A program made the translations under genes and the position numbers. This document shows positions 7,358-15,304 of a stretch of DNA of 64,000 nucleotides, piece after piece. Source of the stretch: JANQMX01 sp965247175 (GTDB lineage Bacteria > Pseudomonadota > Alphaproteobacteria > Kiloniellales > DSM-21159); NCBI GenBank assembly GCA_965247175.1, contig OZ252006.1, positions 3,410,001 to 3,474,000 of the forward strand, read 5' to 3'. The notes under the pieces are model-generated. The model was given only the letters and a program-made list of their open reading frames with translations. It ran no database searches and was not told where the DNA came from. The stretch's first letter is position 1. Every line of letters begins with the position of its first letter.

Positions 7358-8350
7358 ATGCTCGGTCGCCCCCTCACAACGATTGCCATGATCGGGCTCG
7401 GCGCAGCGGGCGTTGTCGCTGCCGTCGCCGCGACCGGTCTGTCCGAAGCGCGGCAGGGTGAGACCCCGCCCGACTACACGCAGCTGAACTCGGCCGCCCT
7501 GACGGCGGACCAGGCGCCGCACTCGACCCGTGCCCAGGACGGCATGCTTGCCGTTCCGGCGGGGACCTACAGGCTCGGACGAGACGACGGGCCGCGCATC
7601 GAGCGGCCGGCTCATCCGGTCGCGCTGAAGGCTTTCCGTATCGACCGCACCGAAGTCACCAATGCTGCGTTTGCCGAGTATCTCAATGCGCTGGCCATCC
7701 CCGTCCGCGAAGCCTTCGAAGCCGGCGAGGCATCTCGGGACGGTCTCGCGGAAGACTCGGCGGCGCTGCTGATGGAAGGGCGCCGGGGAAGCGACCTCTA
7801 CCCGATCATCGCGCTCGACGACGACGAGGCACGCATCGGTTACGAGAATGGCGCCTTCCGTCCCACCCCGGGCTACGAGGACCATCCCGTCGCCGAGACA
7901 ACATGGGCCGGCGCACGCGCCTACTGCGCCTGGCGCGGCGCCCGGCTGCCGAGCGAAGCGGAATGGGAGGCCGCCGCGCGCGGCAGCGACGCGCGACTCT
8001 ATCCCTGGGGCGACGCAGCGCCTGACGGGACGCGGGTCTTCGTGTCGGGCAGAACAGGAGTGACGGGCCCGGTCGGCGAACGGCCCGCCGGAGCCTCGCC
8101 CAACGGCGCGCACGACATGAGCGGCTCGCTCGCCGAATGGACGTCCAGCCTGATGCGTCCCTATCCCTATGACGCCGGCGACGGACGCGAGGCGCCGGAC
8201 CAGCGTGGCGAACGGGTCACCCGGGGCGGCGACTACATTTTCGACGCCGAGGTCGAGACGCTTACGGCAACGCACCGCAAGGGCTTCTCCAACGCGCCTG
8301 AGCGCGGCCATCGCCACATCGGCTTTCGCTGTGCGGCCTCGGCCGGCTAA
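7358..8350 (+). CDS. Exported FGE-sulfatase (SUMF1-like) domain protein
   Basis: 330 residues. Residues 5-28 are a hydrophobic signal or anchor, so the domain lies outside the inner membrane. The FGE-sulfatase fold spans about 62-327: VPAGTYRLGRDDG, then FRIDRTEVTNAAFAEYL, then ARAYCAWRGARLPSEAEWE, ending HIGFRC. True formylglycine-generating enzymes have a cysteine pair in the segment after RGG that binds copper and the substrate. Here that segment reads DYIFDAEVETLTATHRKGF and contains no cysteine, so this is probably a non-catalytic binding relative. A GGAGAG site precedes ATG 7358. No sulfatase gene is nearby. Confidence 0.8.
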   Translation: MLGRPLTTIAMIGLGAAGVVAAVAATGLSEARQGETPPDYTQLNSAALTADQAPHSTRAQDGMLAVPAGTYRLGRDDGPRIERPAHPVALKAFRIDRTEVTNAAFAEYLNALAIPVREAFEAGEASRDGLAEDSAALLMEGRRGSDLYPIIALDDDEARIGYENGAFRPTPGYEDHPVAETTWAGARAYCAWRGARLPSEAEWEAAARGSDARLYPWGDAAPDGTRVFVSGRTGVTGPVGERPAGASPNGAHDMSGSLAEWTSSLMRPYPYDAGDGREAPDQRGERVTRGGDYIFDAEVETLTATHRKGFSNAPERGHRHIGFRCAASAG

Positions 8351-8387
8351 GCCGAGCTCACACGAAGAGGAGCCGGAACAGTCAGCG

Positions 8388-8876
8388 ATGGTCAGCGCGG
8401 GCCATCGACCTTACATGCCTTGCATGCCCGAGATCGCCTCGCCGCCCTACAGCTACCGCGTCGATAGCGAGGTGCCCCCCTTCGACGACAGCAAACCGCT
8501 CTTCGTGTTCGATGGCGTCTGCGTGCTCTGCTCGACCGGGGTGCGCTGGCTGATGCGCCTCGACCGCCAGGGCAAGATCAGCTTTACCGCCGGGCAGGAG
8601 CCGCTGGGCCAGGCGCTCTACCGGCACTACGGCCAAGCGCTCGACGGCAGCTATCTCCTGATCGCCGGCGGCCGCGCCTTCACCGCCAGCCGCGGCTACC
8701 TGGAGCTGGCCCGCATTCTCGGCGGGCCGTGGCATCTCTTCCGGGCCTTCGCGGTCCTGCCCGAAGGCCTGCGCGACTGGGCCTACGACGGCGTCGCGCG
8801 CAACCGCTACCGCTGGTTCGGCAAAAGCCTCCACTGCGCCCTGCTGAGCGAGGAGCAGCGCGCCCGGCTGATCTGA
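8388..8876 (+). CDS. Thiol-disulfide oxidoreductase, DCC family (DUF393)
   Basis: 162 residues. The family signature FDGVCVLC is at 41-48, with the redox pair C45-x2-C48. The rest (RWLMRLDRQGKISFTAGQ, then a late YRWFGKS segment) follows the DCC pattern, whose length is usually 130-150. Members are small thioredoxin-fold-like proteins of uncertain role, often near membrane oxidoreductases. ATG 8388 is the default start; an in-frame ATG at 8415 would remove nine residues without touching the domain. It is 37 bases behind the FGE-like gene and likely co-transcribed. Confidence 0.8.
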   Translation: MVSAGHRPYMPCMPEIASPPYSYRVDSEVPPFDDSKPLFVFDGVCVLCSTGVRWLMRLDRQGKISFTAGQEPLGQALYRHYGQALDGSYLLIAGGRAFTASRGYLELARILGGPWHLFRAFAVLPEGLRDWAYDGVARNRYRWFGKSLHCALLSEEQRARLI

Positions 8877-9189
8877 CGCGGGCGTCTATAATTGGCATCG
8901 GAAGGCTCGTTTCGATATCGGAACGATCGAGTCCGCATCAAAACCCCTTCATTCCGCTACCGCAATAATCAGATTGTTTCGGCGGTGACGCTTGGATGGC
9001 GACGTGCAGCAAAAGGTCACGACATCGCCTGCCGGCATCGTTGGCGAAGCACGTTGGCAATGTCGGCAGCACCGCTCTCCACCCCTCGGGCGGATCGGAT
9101 GCGCAGCGGTCACGGCGCATCCGATCCCTGCCGCACAAGAAGGCCGGTTTGGGATAGGGCTGTGATCATCCGACAGGCCAATGCGGCCC
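8877..9189. repeat. Intergenic gap with two 18-bp palindromic repeats
   Basis: This 313-bp gap between convergent genes holds two copies of an 18-bp dispersed imperfect palindrome: CGTTTCGATATCGGAACG at 8908-8925 and CATTCCGCTACCGCAATA at 8950-8967. Other copies in the window are at 15254, 15306, 19278, 19621 and 22772. I see no gene, promoter or classical terminator in the rest. Confidence 0.65.
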
Positions 9190-9780
9190 TCAGTCGCGCA
9201 AGGCCGGATAGGCGCGGACATAGACCCAGTCGGTGGCCTGGGCCGGGACATGACAGGACTTGCATTCTTCGGCGTAGTCCTGGGTCACGAGGGTTCCAGG
9301 CGCATCGGCGGCAAAGAAACCCCAGCCCCAGCCGTCGCCCCACAGCGGATTGTCGGGGTACCTGTCGCTGCTGTCCTTCACCATGACGAACCAGCCTTCG
9401 AGGTCGGTCGCGTAGGACACCCGCCCGGTCGTGAGGTCTTCCGTCCCGGCCGAGCGCAGCTCCTTGACCAGCACCGTGCCGTCGGGAAACGCGCCTGTCG
9501 CCCGATAGGCTTCGGCGACGCCCGGCTGGGTGTAGACGATGTGCATGCCCTCGGCGCCATCTTCCCCGTTGACGGACCAGCTTCCCAACATCGTCCAATC
9601 GGTCCGAAACGGGAGATCGGGCAGCATGATCGCGCCGTTCTCGTCCACGGCGACGTCGAAGCCCGACACCACCGGAGCAGCGTCCTGCGCCGACGCAAGG
9701 GTCGCGGCGGCTAGGACGGCGGCCCCGATAAGAGCCGTTGCGCAGATGCGCAGATCTCCCGCTGTCGGAAGCCGCCTCAT
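9190..9780 (-). CDS. Cytochrome P460 family protein (second of pair)
   Basis: 196 residues. A signal peptide ends near residue 31 (LASA then QDAAP), so it is periplasmic. One heme c site, CKSCH, is at 173-177 close to the C-terminus, and the preceding beta-rich region (VLVKELRSAGTED, then GWFVMVKDSS) is the P460 / cytochrome c-prime-beta fold. P460 proteins oxidise hydroxylamine or bind NO in other bacteria. The special lysine-heme cross-link cannot be confirmed by eye; lysines in the VLVKEL and MVKDS strands are candidates. It overlaps its upstream paralogue by four bases (ATGA). Divergent LysR control is likely. Confidence 0.85.
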   Translation of the reverse strand: MRRLPTAGDLRICATALIGAAVLAAATLASAQDAAPVVSGFDVAVDENGAIMLPDLPFRTDWTMLGSWSVNGEDGAEGMHIVYTQPGVAEAYRATGAFPDGTVLVKELRSAGTEDLTTGRVSYATDLEGWFVMVKDSSDRYPDNPLWGDGWGWGFFAADAPGTLVTQDYAEECKSCHVPAQATDWVYVRAYPALRD

Positions 9781-10418
9781 GGTTTCGCCGCCCGGAGCAC
9801 AGGGTAGTACTGGGTGAAGACGAAATCGTCCGCCGCGTTCACTTCATGACAGGCGTTGCACGCATCGGCGGGGAAAGCCGTCGCCGTCTCGGCATAGGGC
9901 TCGGGTTGGTGGCCGAAAGAGAAGTATGCCCAGTTCCCGGGCTCGTCCGCGAAACGGGCCGCATCCTTCACTTTCAGTTCGAGGCCCGCGAACTCGCCCG
10001 GGAAGTAGCCTTGGCCTGACGTTTGGGCGCAGGAGCCGTTACTCGGGTCCGGGTCGCAGTCTTCGGCCTGGCGGAGCAGCACGAGCTCCTTCACAAGCTG
10101 CGTCCCGTCCGCCCATTCGCCGGTGCGCTGCCAATAGGCGAAGGCAGACGGCTCGATGTAGACATTGTGGTACTCCGGAAACGGCGCTTCGCCGCCATTG
10201 AGCGCGTTGGGGGTCAGCGGCGCGCCGACGAACACCCAGGACCGCCAGTTCTCCGGCCTGATAACGTCGCCATCGGACGTGAACTCTGCTCGGGCGATAT
10301 CTTGAGCGGCGGCGGGATCTTGAGCGGTGGCCGGCAGGATGCCGGCCACCAGTCCGATGCCGATGGTAAGCGCCAGCGCGGCTGGCCATTGGATGGTGTT
10401 GAAGCTCAGATTGGACAT
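9777..10418 (-). CDS. Cytochrome P460 family protein (first of pair)
   Basis: 213 residues. Signal peptide to about residue 32 (PATA then QDP). The heme c motif CNACH is at 187-191, followed by a closing FVFTQYYPVLR matching VYVRAYPALR of its neighbour, so the two are paralogues. It is about 17 residues longer, mainly through an insert containing C-x-n-C (DCDPDPSNGSCAQ) that could form a disulfide. The opening RPENWRSWVFVGAPLTPNALN is typical of P460-family c-type cytochromes. The two genes overlap by four bases and form one transcription unit divergent from a LysR gene. No hydroxylamine oxidoreductase or nitric oxide reductase gene is in view. Confidence 0.85.
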   Translation of the reverse strand: MSNLSFNTIQWPAALALTIGIGLVAGILPATAQDPAAAQDIARAEFTSDGDVIRPENWRSWVFVGAPLTPNALNGGEAPFPEYHNVYIEPSAFAYWQRTGEWADGTQLVKELVLLRQAEDCDPDPSNGSCAQTSGQGYFPGEFAGLELKVKDAARFADEPGNWAYFSFGHQPEPYAETATAFPADACNACHEVNAADDFVFTQYYPVLRAAKP

Positions 10419-10532
10419 CGTGGTCTCCTTTTCTGCGGCGCCACGATGTCAGATCGAATTGACGCTGGGGGTTATCGATTCCATTCCATTTCAGCACGCC
10501 GACAGACGCTAGAAAGAGCGGGGAGCCTTGCG

Positions 10533-11435
10533 TTGCAGAACATCGACCTCAAACGCGTCCGCATCTTTCTTCGGGTCAGCGAGACGCTCAGTTTTTCCGA
10601 AGCGGCGCGGTCGCTGAAGATCTCGCAGCCCGGCCTGACGAAGGCGATCGCCGCCCTCGAGAAGGCGGCCGGCGACCGCCTGATCCGGCGCGAAGGGCGC
10701 AACACCCACCTGACGCCGCTCGGCAAAGCGTTGCTTCCATACTTCAAGGAGCTCGACAGAAGCGCTTCTCACGCGGAAGAAGCCGTGCGTCGGCTGTCAT
10801 CGGGCGAGATGATGGTCCTCGAACTGGGCCTCATGTGCACGATCGGGCCCGGCCCGCTTTCGACCTTTCTGGCCGGCTATCAGCTCGCGACTCCGAACCT
10901 CGAAGTGATTATCCGCGACCTCAAGCGCGCCGAGCTCGCCGAGGTGCTTCTGAGCGGTGCGGTCGACGTGGCTCTGGTCGGCGCGGAGATCGGCGACGAG
11001 CAGCGGTTCCGTCACTTCAGGCTCTATGAGGAGCGCATGGTCGCCGCTTGCGCACGCGAGCACGCCTTTGCGTCGCGGCCGTCGGTCGAACTGGAGGAGG
11101 TGCTTCGGGAGGCCTATGTCGACCGCCTGCAATGCGAGTTCAGAGACACCTTCCTCGCCGAAGCGAGCCGGCGCGATTTCGAACCGACCTTCGCCGCGCG
11201 CACCGATCGCGAGGAATGGGCCCAGTCGCTCATCGCCAAGGGCGCCGGCGTTTCTCTTGTGCCGGAGCGCTCGACCGTCCTGCCCGATCTCGTCCTCGTG
11301 CCGCTCAGCGATCTCCAACTTCAGCGATCGGTCTCCCTTGCCGTCCCGATCGGGCGCGAAGACAACACGACCGTCCAGAGCTTCCTTAGGGCCGCGCGGG
11401 CACACGACTGGAATTCGCCCCCCGCAGTCGCCTAG
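10533..11435 (+). CDS. LysR family transcriptional regulator
   Basis: 300 residues. The winged helix-turn-helix covers about residues 3-62 (RVRIFLRVSETLSFSEAARS, then KISQPGLTKAIAALE), followed by the two-lobed LysR substrate domain. The start is taken as TTG 10533: GGGGAG (10520-10525) lies seven bases upstream and the protein then begins exactly at the family N-terminus. No ATG or GTG is available there. The 114-bp gap to the divergent P460 operon is where it should bind. Its inducer is unknown, but context suggests a signal linked to hydroxylamine, NO or another redox-active small molecule. Confidence 0.85.
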   Translation: MQNIDLKRVRIFLRVSETLSFSEAARSLKISQPGLTKAIAALEKAAGDRLIRREGRNTHLTPLGKALLPYFKELDRSASHAEEAVRRLSSGEMMVLELGLMCTIGPGPLSTFLAGYQLATPNLEVIIRDLKRAELAEVLLSGAVDVALVGAEIGDEQRFRHFRLYEERMVAACAREHAFASRPSVELEEVLREAYVDRLQCEFRDTFLAEASRRDFEPTFAARTDREEWAQSLIAKGAGVSLVPERSTVLPDLVLVPLSDLQLQRSVSLAVPIGREDNTTVQSFLRAARAHDWNSPPAVA

Positions 11436-11743
11436 AGCCAGCACCCCGTCCAGTTGATCTGGGGCAGACCTCCGCGGCTCGCATCGCTTTCGCGCCGACT
11501 GGTTCAGCGAAGACGTCAGTTCATTCCACTCCCGGAATAACCCCCGAGCCTTAGCAGCGGCGCCTTGCGGCAGAAGGTCACGGCCGGGCGGATCTGAGAT
11601 TGATAGTGAGTCGCATTCGCAATACTATCTGCCCCGCTGACCCACGCCATCCCGGCGGTCAGTCGAGGCATGGGTCAGCGGCCGGCACAGCGCGCTGCGT
11701 GGCCCTGTCCCGCCGCTGAAAAACCTTACAAAAAGGATGTGCA
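11436..11743. promoter_or_regulatory. Leader of the RCC1-RTX gene with a Fur-like box
   Basis: The 308-bp gap carries TTGATAGTGAGTCGCATTCG beginning at 11600 and continuing to CAATACTATC (end 11629). Its outer arms GATAGT and ACTATC are complementary, and its centre resembles alphaproteobacterial Fur/Irr-type sites. A second palindrome, ATTCC-N6-GGAAT, is at 11524-11539 just after the LysR gene. The RTX gene starts 114 bases beyond the box. No gene is visible. Assignment to Fur is by resemblance only. Confidence 0.35.
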
Positions 11744-14700
11744 ATGTCTCGCGAAACGACGTCAGGTCCTTCGGGTGTTCTTCTGGGCGATCAAGGTGAT
11801 GACAAGCTCTACCTCTTCGTCGACAACAACGGCGACGGCGATGCCGCCGACGACGGCGAGCGGCTCGTGTTCTTCGACGAGAGCAATGCCAACGGCATCG
11901 AAGCGCCCACCACCAGCATCTTCACCATCGATCAGGCCTCCGACGGCGCCGTCTACATCGGCGACGGGACGACCGACAGCGTCTATCGCCTGTTCGATCT
12001 CAATCGGGACGGCGACGCCAACGACGAAGGGGAGTCCAGCGTCTGGTTCTCCGGCGCGGACAACGCCGCCGGCTTCACCCTGCCGACACCCAACGGCATC
12101 GCCGAGGGGCCGGACGGCGCGATCTATGTGGTGAACGCCGGCAGCCGCAGCGTGCCGCCGGACGCGATCTATCGCACCGAGGACCTCAACGGCGACGGGG
12201 ATGCCAACGACAAGGGCGAGGCGACCGTCTATCTCGACCTCAGCCAGCTTGTGCCTTCGTCCTCCGCCTTCGATATCTCCTTCATCGGCGACCGCGGTTA
12301 CCTCTCCGATACGCGCGGCTTCGAGACCGATGCGATCTACACCTTCCGGGACGATGACGGCTCCGGCACCATCGAGGCGGAGGAACTCTCCATCTTCGCC
12401 CTCGACGACCCGAACGATGGGCCGATCGACTTCGCTCACGCCGCCGACGGCGAGTCCATCGTGGTCTGGGAGGCGCTGGACTTCGAAACCGGCGTCTCCA
12501 GCGTGCTGCGCCTGACCGATCTCGACGGCTCCGGTGCGATCGACCAGCCGAACGAGACGGTCGAGATCTGGAACACCGAAGAACTCCCCTCGGTATTCGA
12601 AAACTTCGCCGGCTTCTCCATCGCATCGGACGGCGAAGGACGCCTGGCCCTGACCTCGAACGATTCCGACCGCTTCGGCGACAACGTCTATATCCTCGAG
12701 GACCTCAACGGCGACGGCGACTACTTCGATACAGGCGAGACCAACATCCTCGCTTCCCGCGCCTTCGACGACGATGCGCTCGACCGCCCCCGCGCGGTGG
12801 AGTTCTACGACTCGCCGCCGGAGCCGCTGCCGATCGCCGAGAACAGCACGCTGGGCGGCGGCAACCACTTCTCGCTGTTTCTCGATGCGGAGAGCAACAG
12901 AGTCTATGCCGCGGGCGAGAACGTGCTCGGCCAGCTCGGGCAGGGCGTCGAGGGCTTCGACGTCCCGGCGCCGCTCCCCATCGAGCTGCCGGAAGACTTC
13001 TCGGGCAGCATCGTGTCGGTATCGGCCGGCCTGATCCACGGCTCGTTTCTGACCGACGACGGCGACGTCTACACCTGGGGCTTCGGCAATTCCGGACGCC
13101 TCGGGCACGGCGACGAGGAAGAGCGCCTGGTCGCCACCAAGATCGAGGGCTCGCTCGACGAGGAAGAGGTGGCCGCCATCGACCACGGCAACGGCGTCTC
13201 CTTCGCCATCACCGAGGACGGCACCCTCTACGGCTGGGGCCAGAACAACATCGGCCAGCTCGGCATCGACGACGGCGAGGACAAGCTGGTCCCGACCGCG
13301 ATCGATATCGACGGCAAGTCCGTCTCGGCGGTGTCGTCGGGTACCGGCCATACGCTGGTGCTCGCCTCAGACGGCACGGTCTACGGCTTCGGCAGCAACC
13401 GGGACGGCCAGGCGGCCCCCGACCAGCTCGAAGGCCCGGGCGATCCGGTCAACAGCGTGCTCAGCCCCTCGCAGATCCCCGGGCTGCCGGACAATGTCGT
13501 CTCGGTGACCGCCGACACCCAGACCTCCTATGCCGTCACCGCCGACGGCAAGCTCTACGGCTGGGGCGAGAACTCCTTCGGCCAGCTCCTGGTCGGCACC
13601 GACAACGGCGACGGCACCTTCGTCCCCACCGACGACAAGGTGCTGGAGCCCGTGGAGATCGACGTGCCCGGCGACGTCATCGACGTGAAGGGCGGCGCAC
13701 GCTGGGTCGCCGCGCTGACCGACGACGGCGACGTCTACCTCTGGGGACCGAACGACGAAGGACCGACCGGGGGCCTGGACGGCGACCCGGCGCTGGAGAG
13801 CGATGCCAGCTTCTTCCCGACCAAGCTGGAGAGCCTGGACGAGGTCACCATCGTCGAGATCCAGACCGGCCCGAACCACATCCTGGCCCGCGCTGAGGAC
13901 GGCACGATCTACTCCTTCGGCTCCAACAGCGACGGCCGGCTCGGCTATCCCACCGACGGCGCGACCTACGAGCCGCAGGTGGTCGAGCTCGATGGCGACG
14001 TTCCGCCCTACCTGCTGGCGGCCGACCCGGGCGACAATGCCCGCGCCGTCGCGCCGGAAGCCCCGGTGACCCTCACCTTCACCGAGGAGGTCTTCGCGCA
14101 GGGCGGCGAACTCCGCTTCGTCAATCGGGACGACCCGGAGGACGTGCTCGTGGTCGATGTCACGAACAGCTATCTGGTCGAGGTCGACGGCCAGACCGTC
14201 ACCGTCTTCGCGCCGGACTTCTTCGAGCCCGACGCCCGCTATGCGGTGGAGATCGAGGACGGCGCCTTCGTCGACGCCGCGGGCCAGCCCTATCCGGGCA
14301 TCGCGGAAGGGGATACCTCCACCTTCAACTTCTCGGTCGCCGACACGCCGATCGACAACCAGATCCTGGTCGGCACCGCTGCCGATGAGCTGCTGCGCGG
14401 CGGCGCGGAGGATGACGCGCTGATTGGCAACGGCGGCGATGACTTCCTGCTCGGCAACGGCGGTCACGACGCCATCCTGGGCGGCGGCGGGGCCGATACC
14501 GCCAAGGGCGGCGACGGTGATGACACCATCCAGGGCAGCGGCGGAGATGACTCCATCGAAGGGGGCGACGGCCTGGATCTCCTGCGCGGCGACGGCGGCG
14601 CGGACTTCATCGACGGCGGGGGTGACGCCGATTGGCTCTTCGGCGGCGGCGGGCGCGATACCCTCCTCGGCGCCGAAGGGGAGGATCGGCTTCTCGGCGG

Positions 14701-15145
14701 CGGGGGGCGCGATACCCTGCTTGGCGGTGAAGACGACGACGCGCTCTTCGGCAACGGCGGCCGTGATCTGCTGGACGGCGGCGCGGGCGACGATCGCCTG
14801 CGCGGCGGTGGCGGCAACGACACTCTGATCGGCGGGGACGGCGACGACCAGCTCCGCGGGGAAGGGGGCCGGGACAGCTTCCTGTTCGATAGCGACGACG
14901 GCCACGACGTGATCATCGGCTTCGACAACCGGCGGGACAGCATCCTGCTGGAGGACGAAGACATCTCCTTCATGATCAGCTTCGACAGCGCCACCGGCGA
15001 TTCGCTGCTGCAGTACGGCGAGACGACCGTGGTGGTGCGTGATGTGGAGCTGCGCTCGTCGGCCATCGAGTATCAGGACGACCTGGGCGACCCGGATCTC
15101 CTGTCCGGCACCACCTGGTGGCAGGAGGACGACGCCCTGGTCTGA
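11744..15145 (+). CDS. Very large RCC1-repeat / RTX calcium-binding secreted protein
   Basis: 1133 residues, strongly acidic, with no N-terminal signal. Residues 1-360 contain at least six DxNxDGD-type loops (DNNGDGD, DLNRDGD, DLNGDGD, DDDGSG, DLDGSG, DLNGDGD) spaced within propeller-like repeats. Residues about 365-755 are RCC1 propeller repeats (VYTWGFGNSGRLGHG, LYGWGQNNIGQLG, IYSFGSNSDGRLG). Residues 755-866 are an Ig-like SwmB/Big_5 domain. Residues 871-1046 are GGxGxDxLx RTX nonapeptides. The last 85 residues lack repeats and probably hold the type I secretion signal. It should be exported by an ABC/HlyD/TolC machine and fold on calcium outside the cell. No type I exporter is nearby. Adhesion or surface binding is a guess; no enzymatic motif is seen. 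Confidence 0.88.
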   Translation: MSRETTSGPSGVLLGDQGDDKLYLFVDNNGDGDAADDGERLVFFDESNANGIEAPTTSIFTIDQASDGAVYIGDGTTDSVYRLFDLNRDGDANDEGESSVWFSGADNAAGFTLPTPNGIAEGPDGAIYVVNAGSRSVPPDAIYRTEDLNGDGDANDKGEATVYLDLSQLVPSSSAFDISFIGDRGYLSDTRGFETDAIYTFRDDDGSGTIEAEELSIFALDDPNDGPIDFAHAADGESIVVWEALDFETGVSSVLRLTDLDGSGAIDQPNETVEIWNTEELPSVFENFAGFSIASDGEGRLALTSNDSDRFGDNVYILEDLNGDGDYFDTGETNILASRAFDDDALDRPRAVEFYDSPPEPLPIAENSTLGGGNHFSLFLDAESNRVYAAGENVLGQLGQGVEGFDVPAPLPIELPEDFSGSIVSVSAGLIHGSFLTDDGDVYTWGFGNSGRLGHGDEEERLVATKIEGSLDEEEVAAIDHGNGVSFAITEDGTLYGWGQNNIGQLGIDDGEDKLVPTAIDIDGKSVSAVSSGTGHTLVLASDGTVYGFGSNRDGQAAPDQLEGPGDPVNSVLSPSQIPGLPDNVVSVTADTQTSYAVTADGKLYGWGENSFGQLLVGTDNGDGTFVPTDDKVLEPVEIDVPGDVIDVKGGARWVAALTDDGDVYLWGPNDEGPTGGLDGDPALESDASFFPTKLESLDEVTIVEIQTGPNHILARAEDGTIYSFGSNSDGRLGYPTDGATYEPQVVELDGDVPPYLLAADPGDNARAVAPEAPVTLTFTEEVFAQGGELRFVNRDDPEDVLVVDVTNSYLVEVDGQTVTVFAPDFFEPDARYAVEIEDGAFVDAAGQPYPGIAEGDTSTFNFSVADTPIDNQILVGTAADELLRGGAEDDALIGNGGDDFLLGNGGHDAILGGGGADTAKGGDGDDTIQGSGGDDSIEGGDGLDLLRGDGGADFIDGGGDADWLFGGGGRDTLLGAEGEDRLLGGGGRDTLLGGEDDDALFGNGGRDLLDGGAGDDRLRGGGGNDTLIGGDGDDQLRGEGGRDSFLFDSDDGHDVIIGFDNRRDSILLEDEDISFMISFDSATGDSLLQYGETTVVVRDVELRSSAIEYQDDLGDPDLLSGTTWWQEDDALV

Positions 15146-15304
15146 CGCCAGCCACCGGCCCGCCGCTGCTATCGGCGGTTGGGCGGCTCGCTGGGGAACG
15201 GCCGGGGTGGGGGGTCAGGGCGAACGCCAGGGCACCCCGGCCGGAGCGGCCCTCGTTCCGCTATCGCAATGAAGTCATGCGGGCCGGCCGTCTGGTCGGC
15301 CCGC
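15146..15304. repeat. Gap with 18-bp palindrome copy
   Basis: Convergent gap between the RTX and LysR genes. CGTTCCGCTATCGCAATG (15254-15271) is a copy of the dispersed 18-bp palindrome, and a second copy CATTTCGAGCCCGGAACG (15306-15323) overlaps the end of the LysR gene, supplying its stop codon. The pair 52 bp apart might act as a shared transcription end. No U-tract is seen. Confidence 0.55.

Noticed and set aside
6956..8317. A 453-codon minus-strand frame over the FGE-like gene
   Set aside because: Composition is Arg/Gly-rich and without motifs, while the plus strand encodes a recognisable FGE-sulfatase fold.
10023..10532. A 170-residue N-terminal extension of the LysR gene
   Set aside because: It would cross the P460 genes antisense and the LysR HTH begins exactly at TTG 10533 with a good ribosome site.
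14355..14880. Regularly spaced GGCGGCG-rich DNA repeats that look like an array
   Set aside because: These are codons for RTX nonapeptides inside a long gene, not CRISPR; spacers are not unique 30-mers and no cas gene is present.
13367..14905. A 512-codon minus-strand frame opposite the RTX repeats
   Set aside because: Its repetitive Val/Ala/Glu sequence mirrors the RTX and RCC1 codons; no start site or family is seen.
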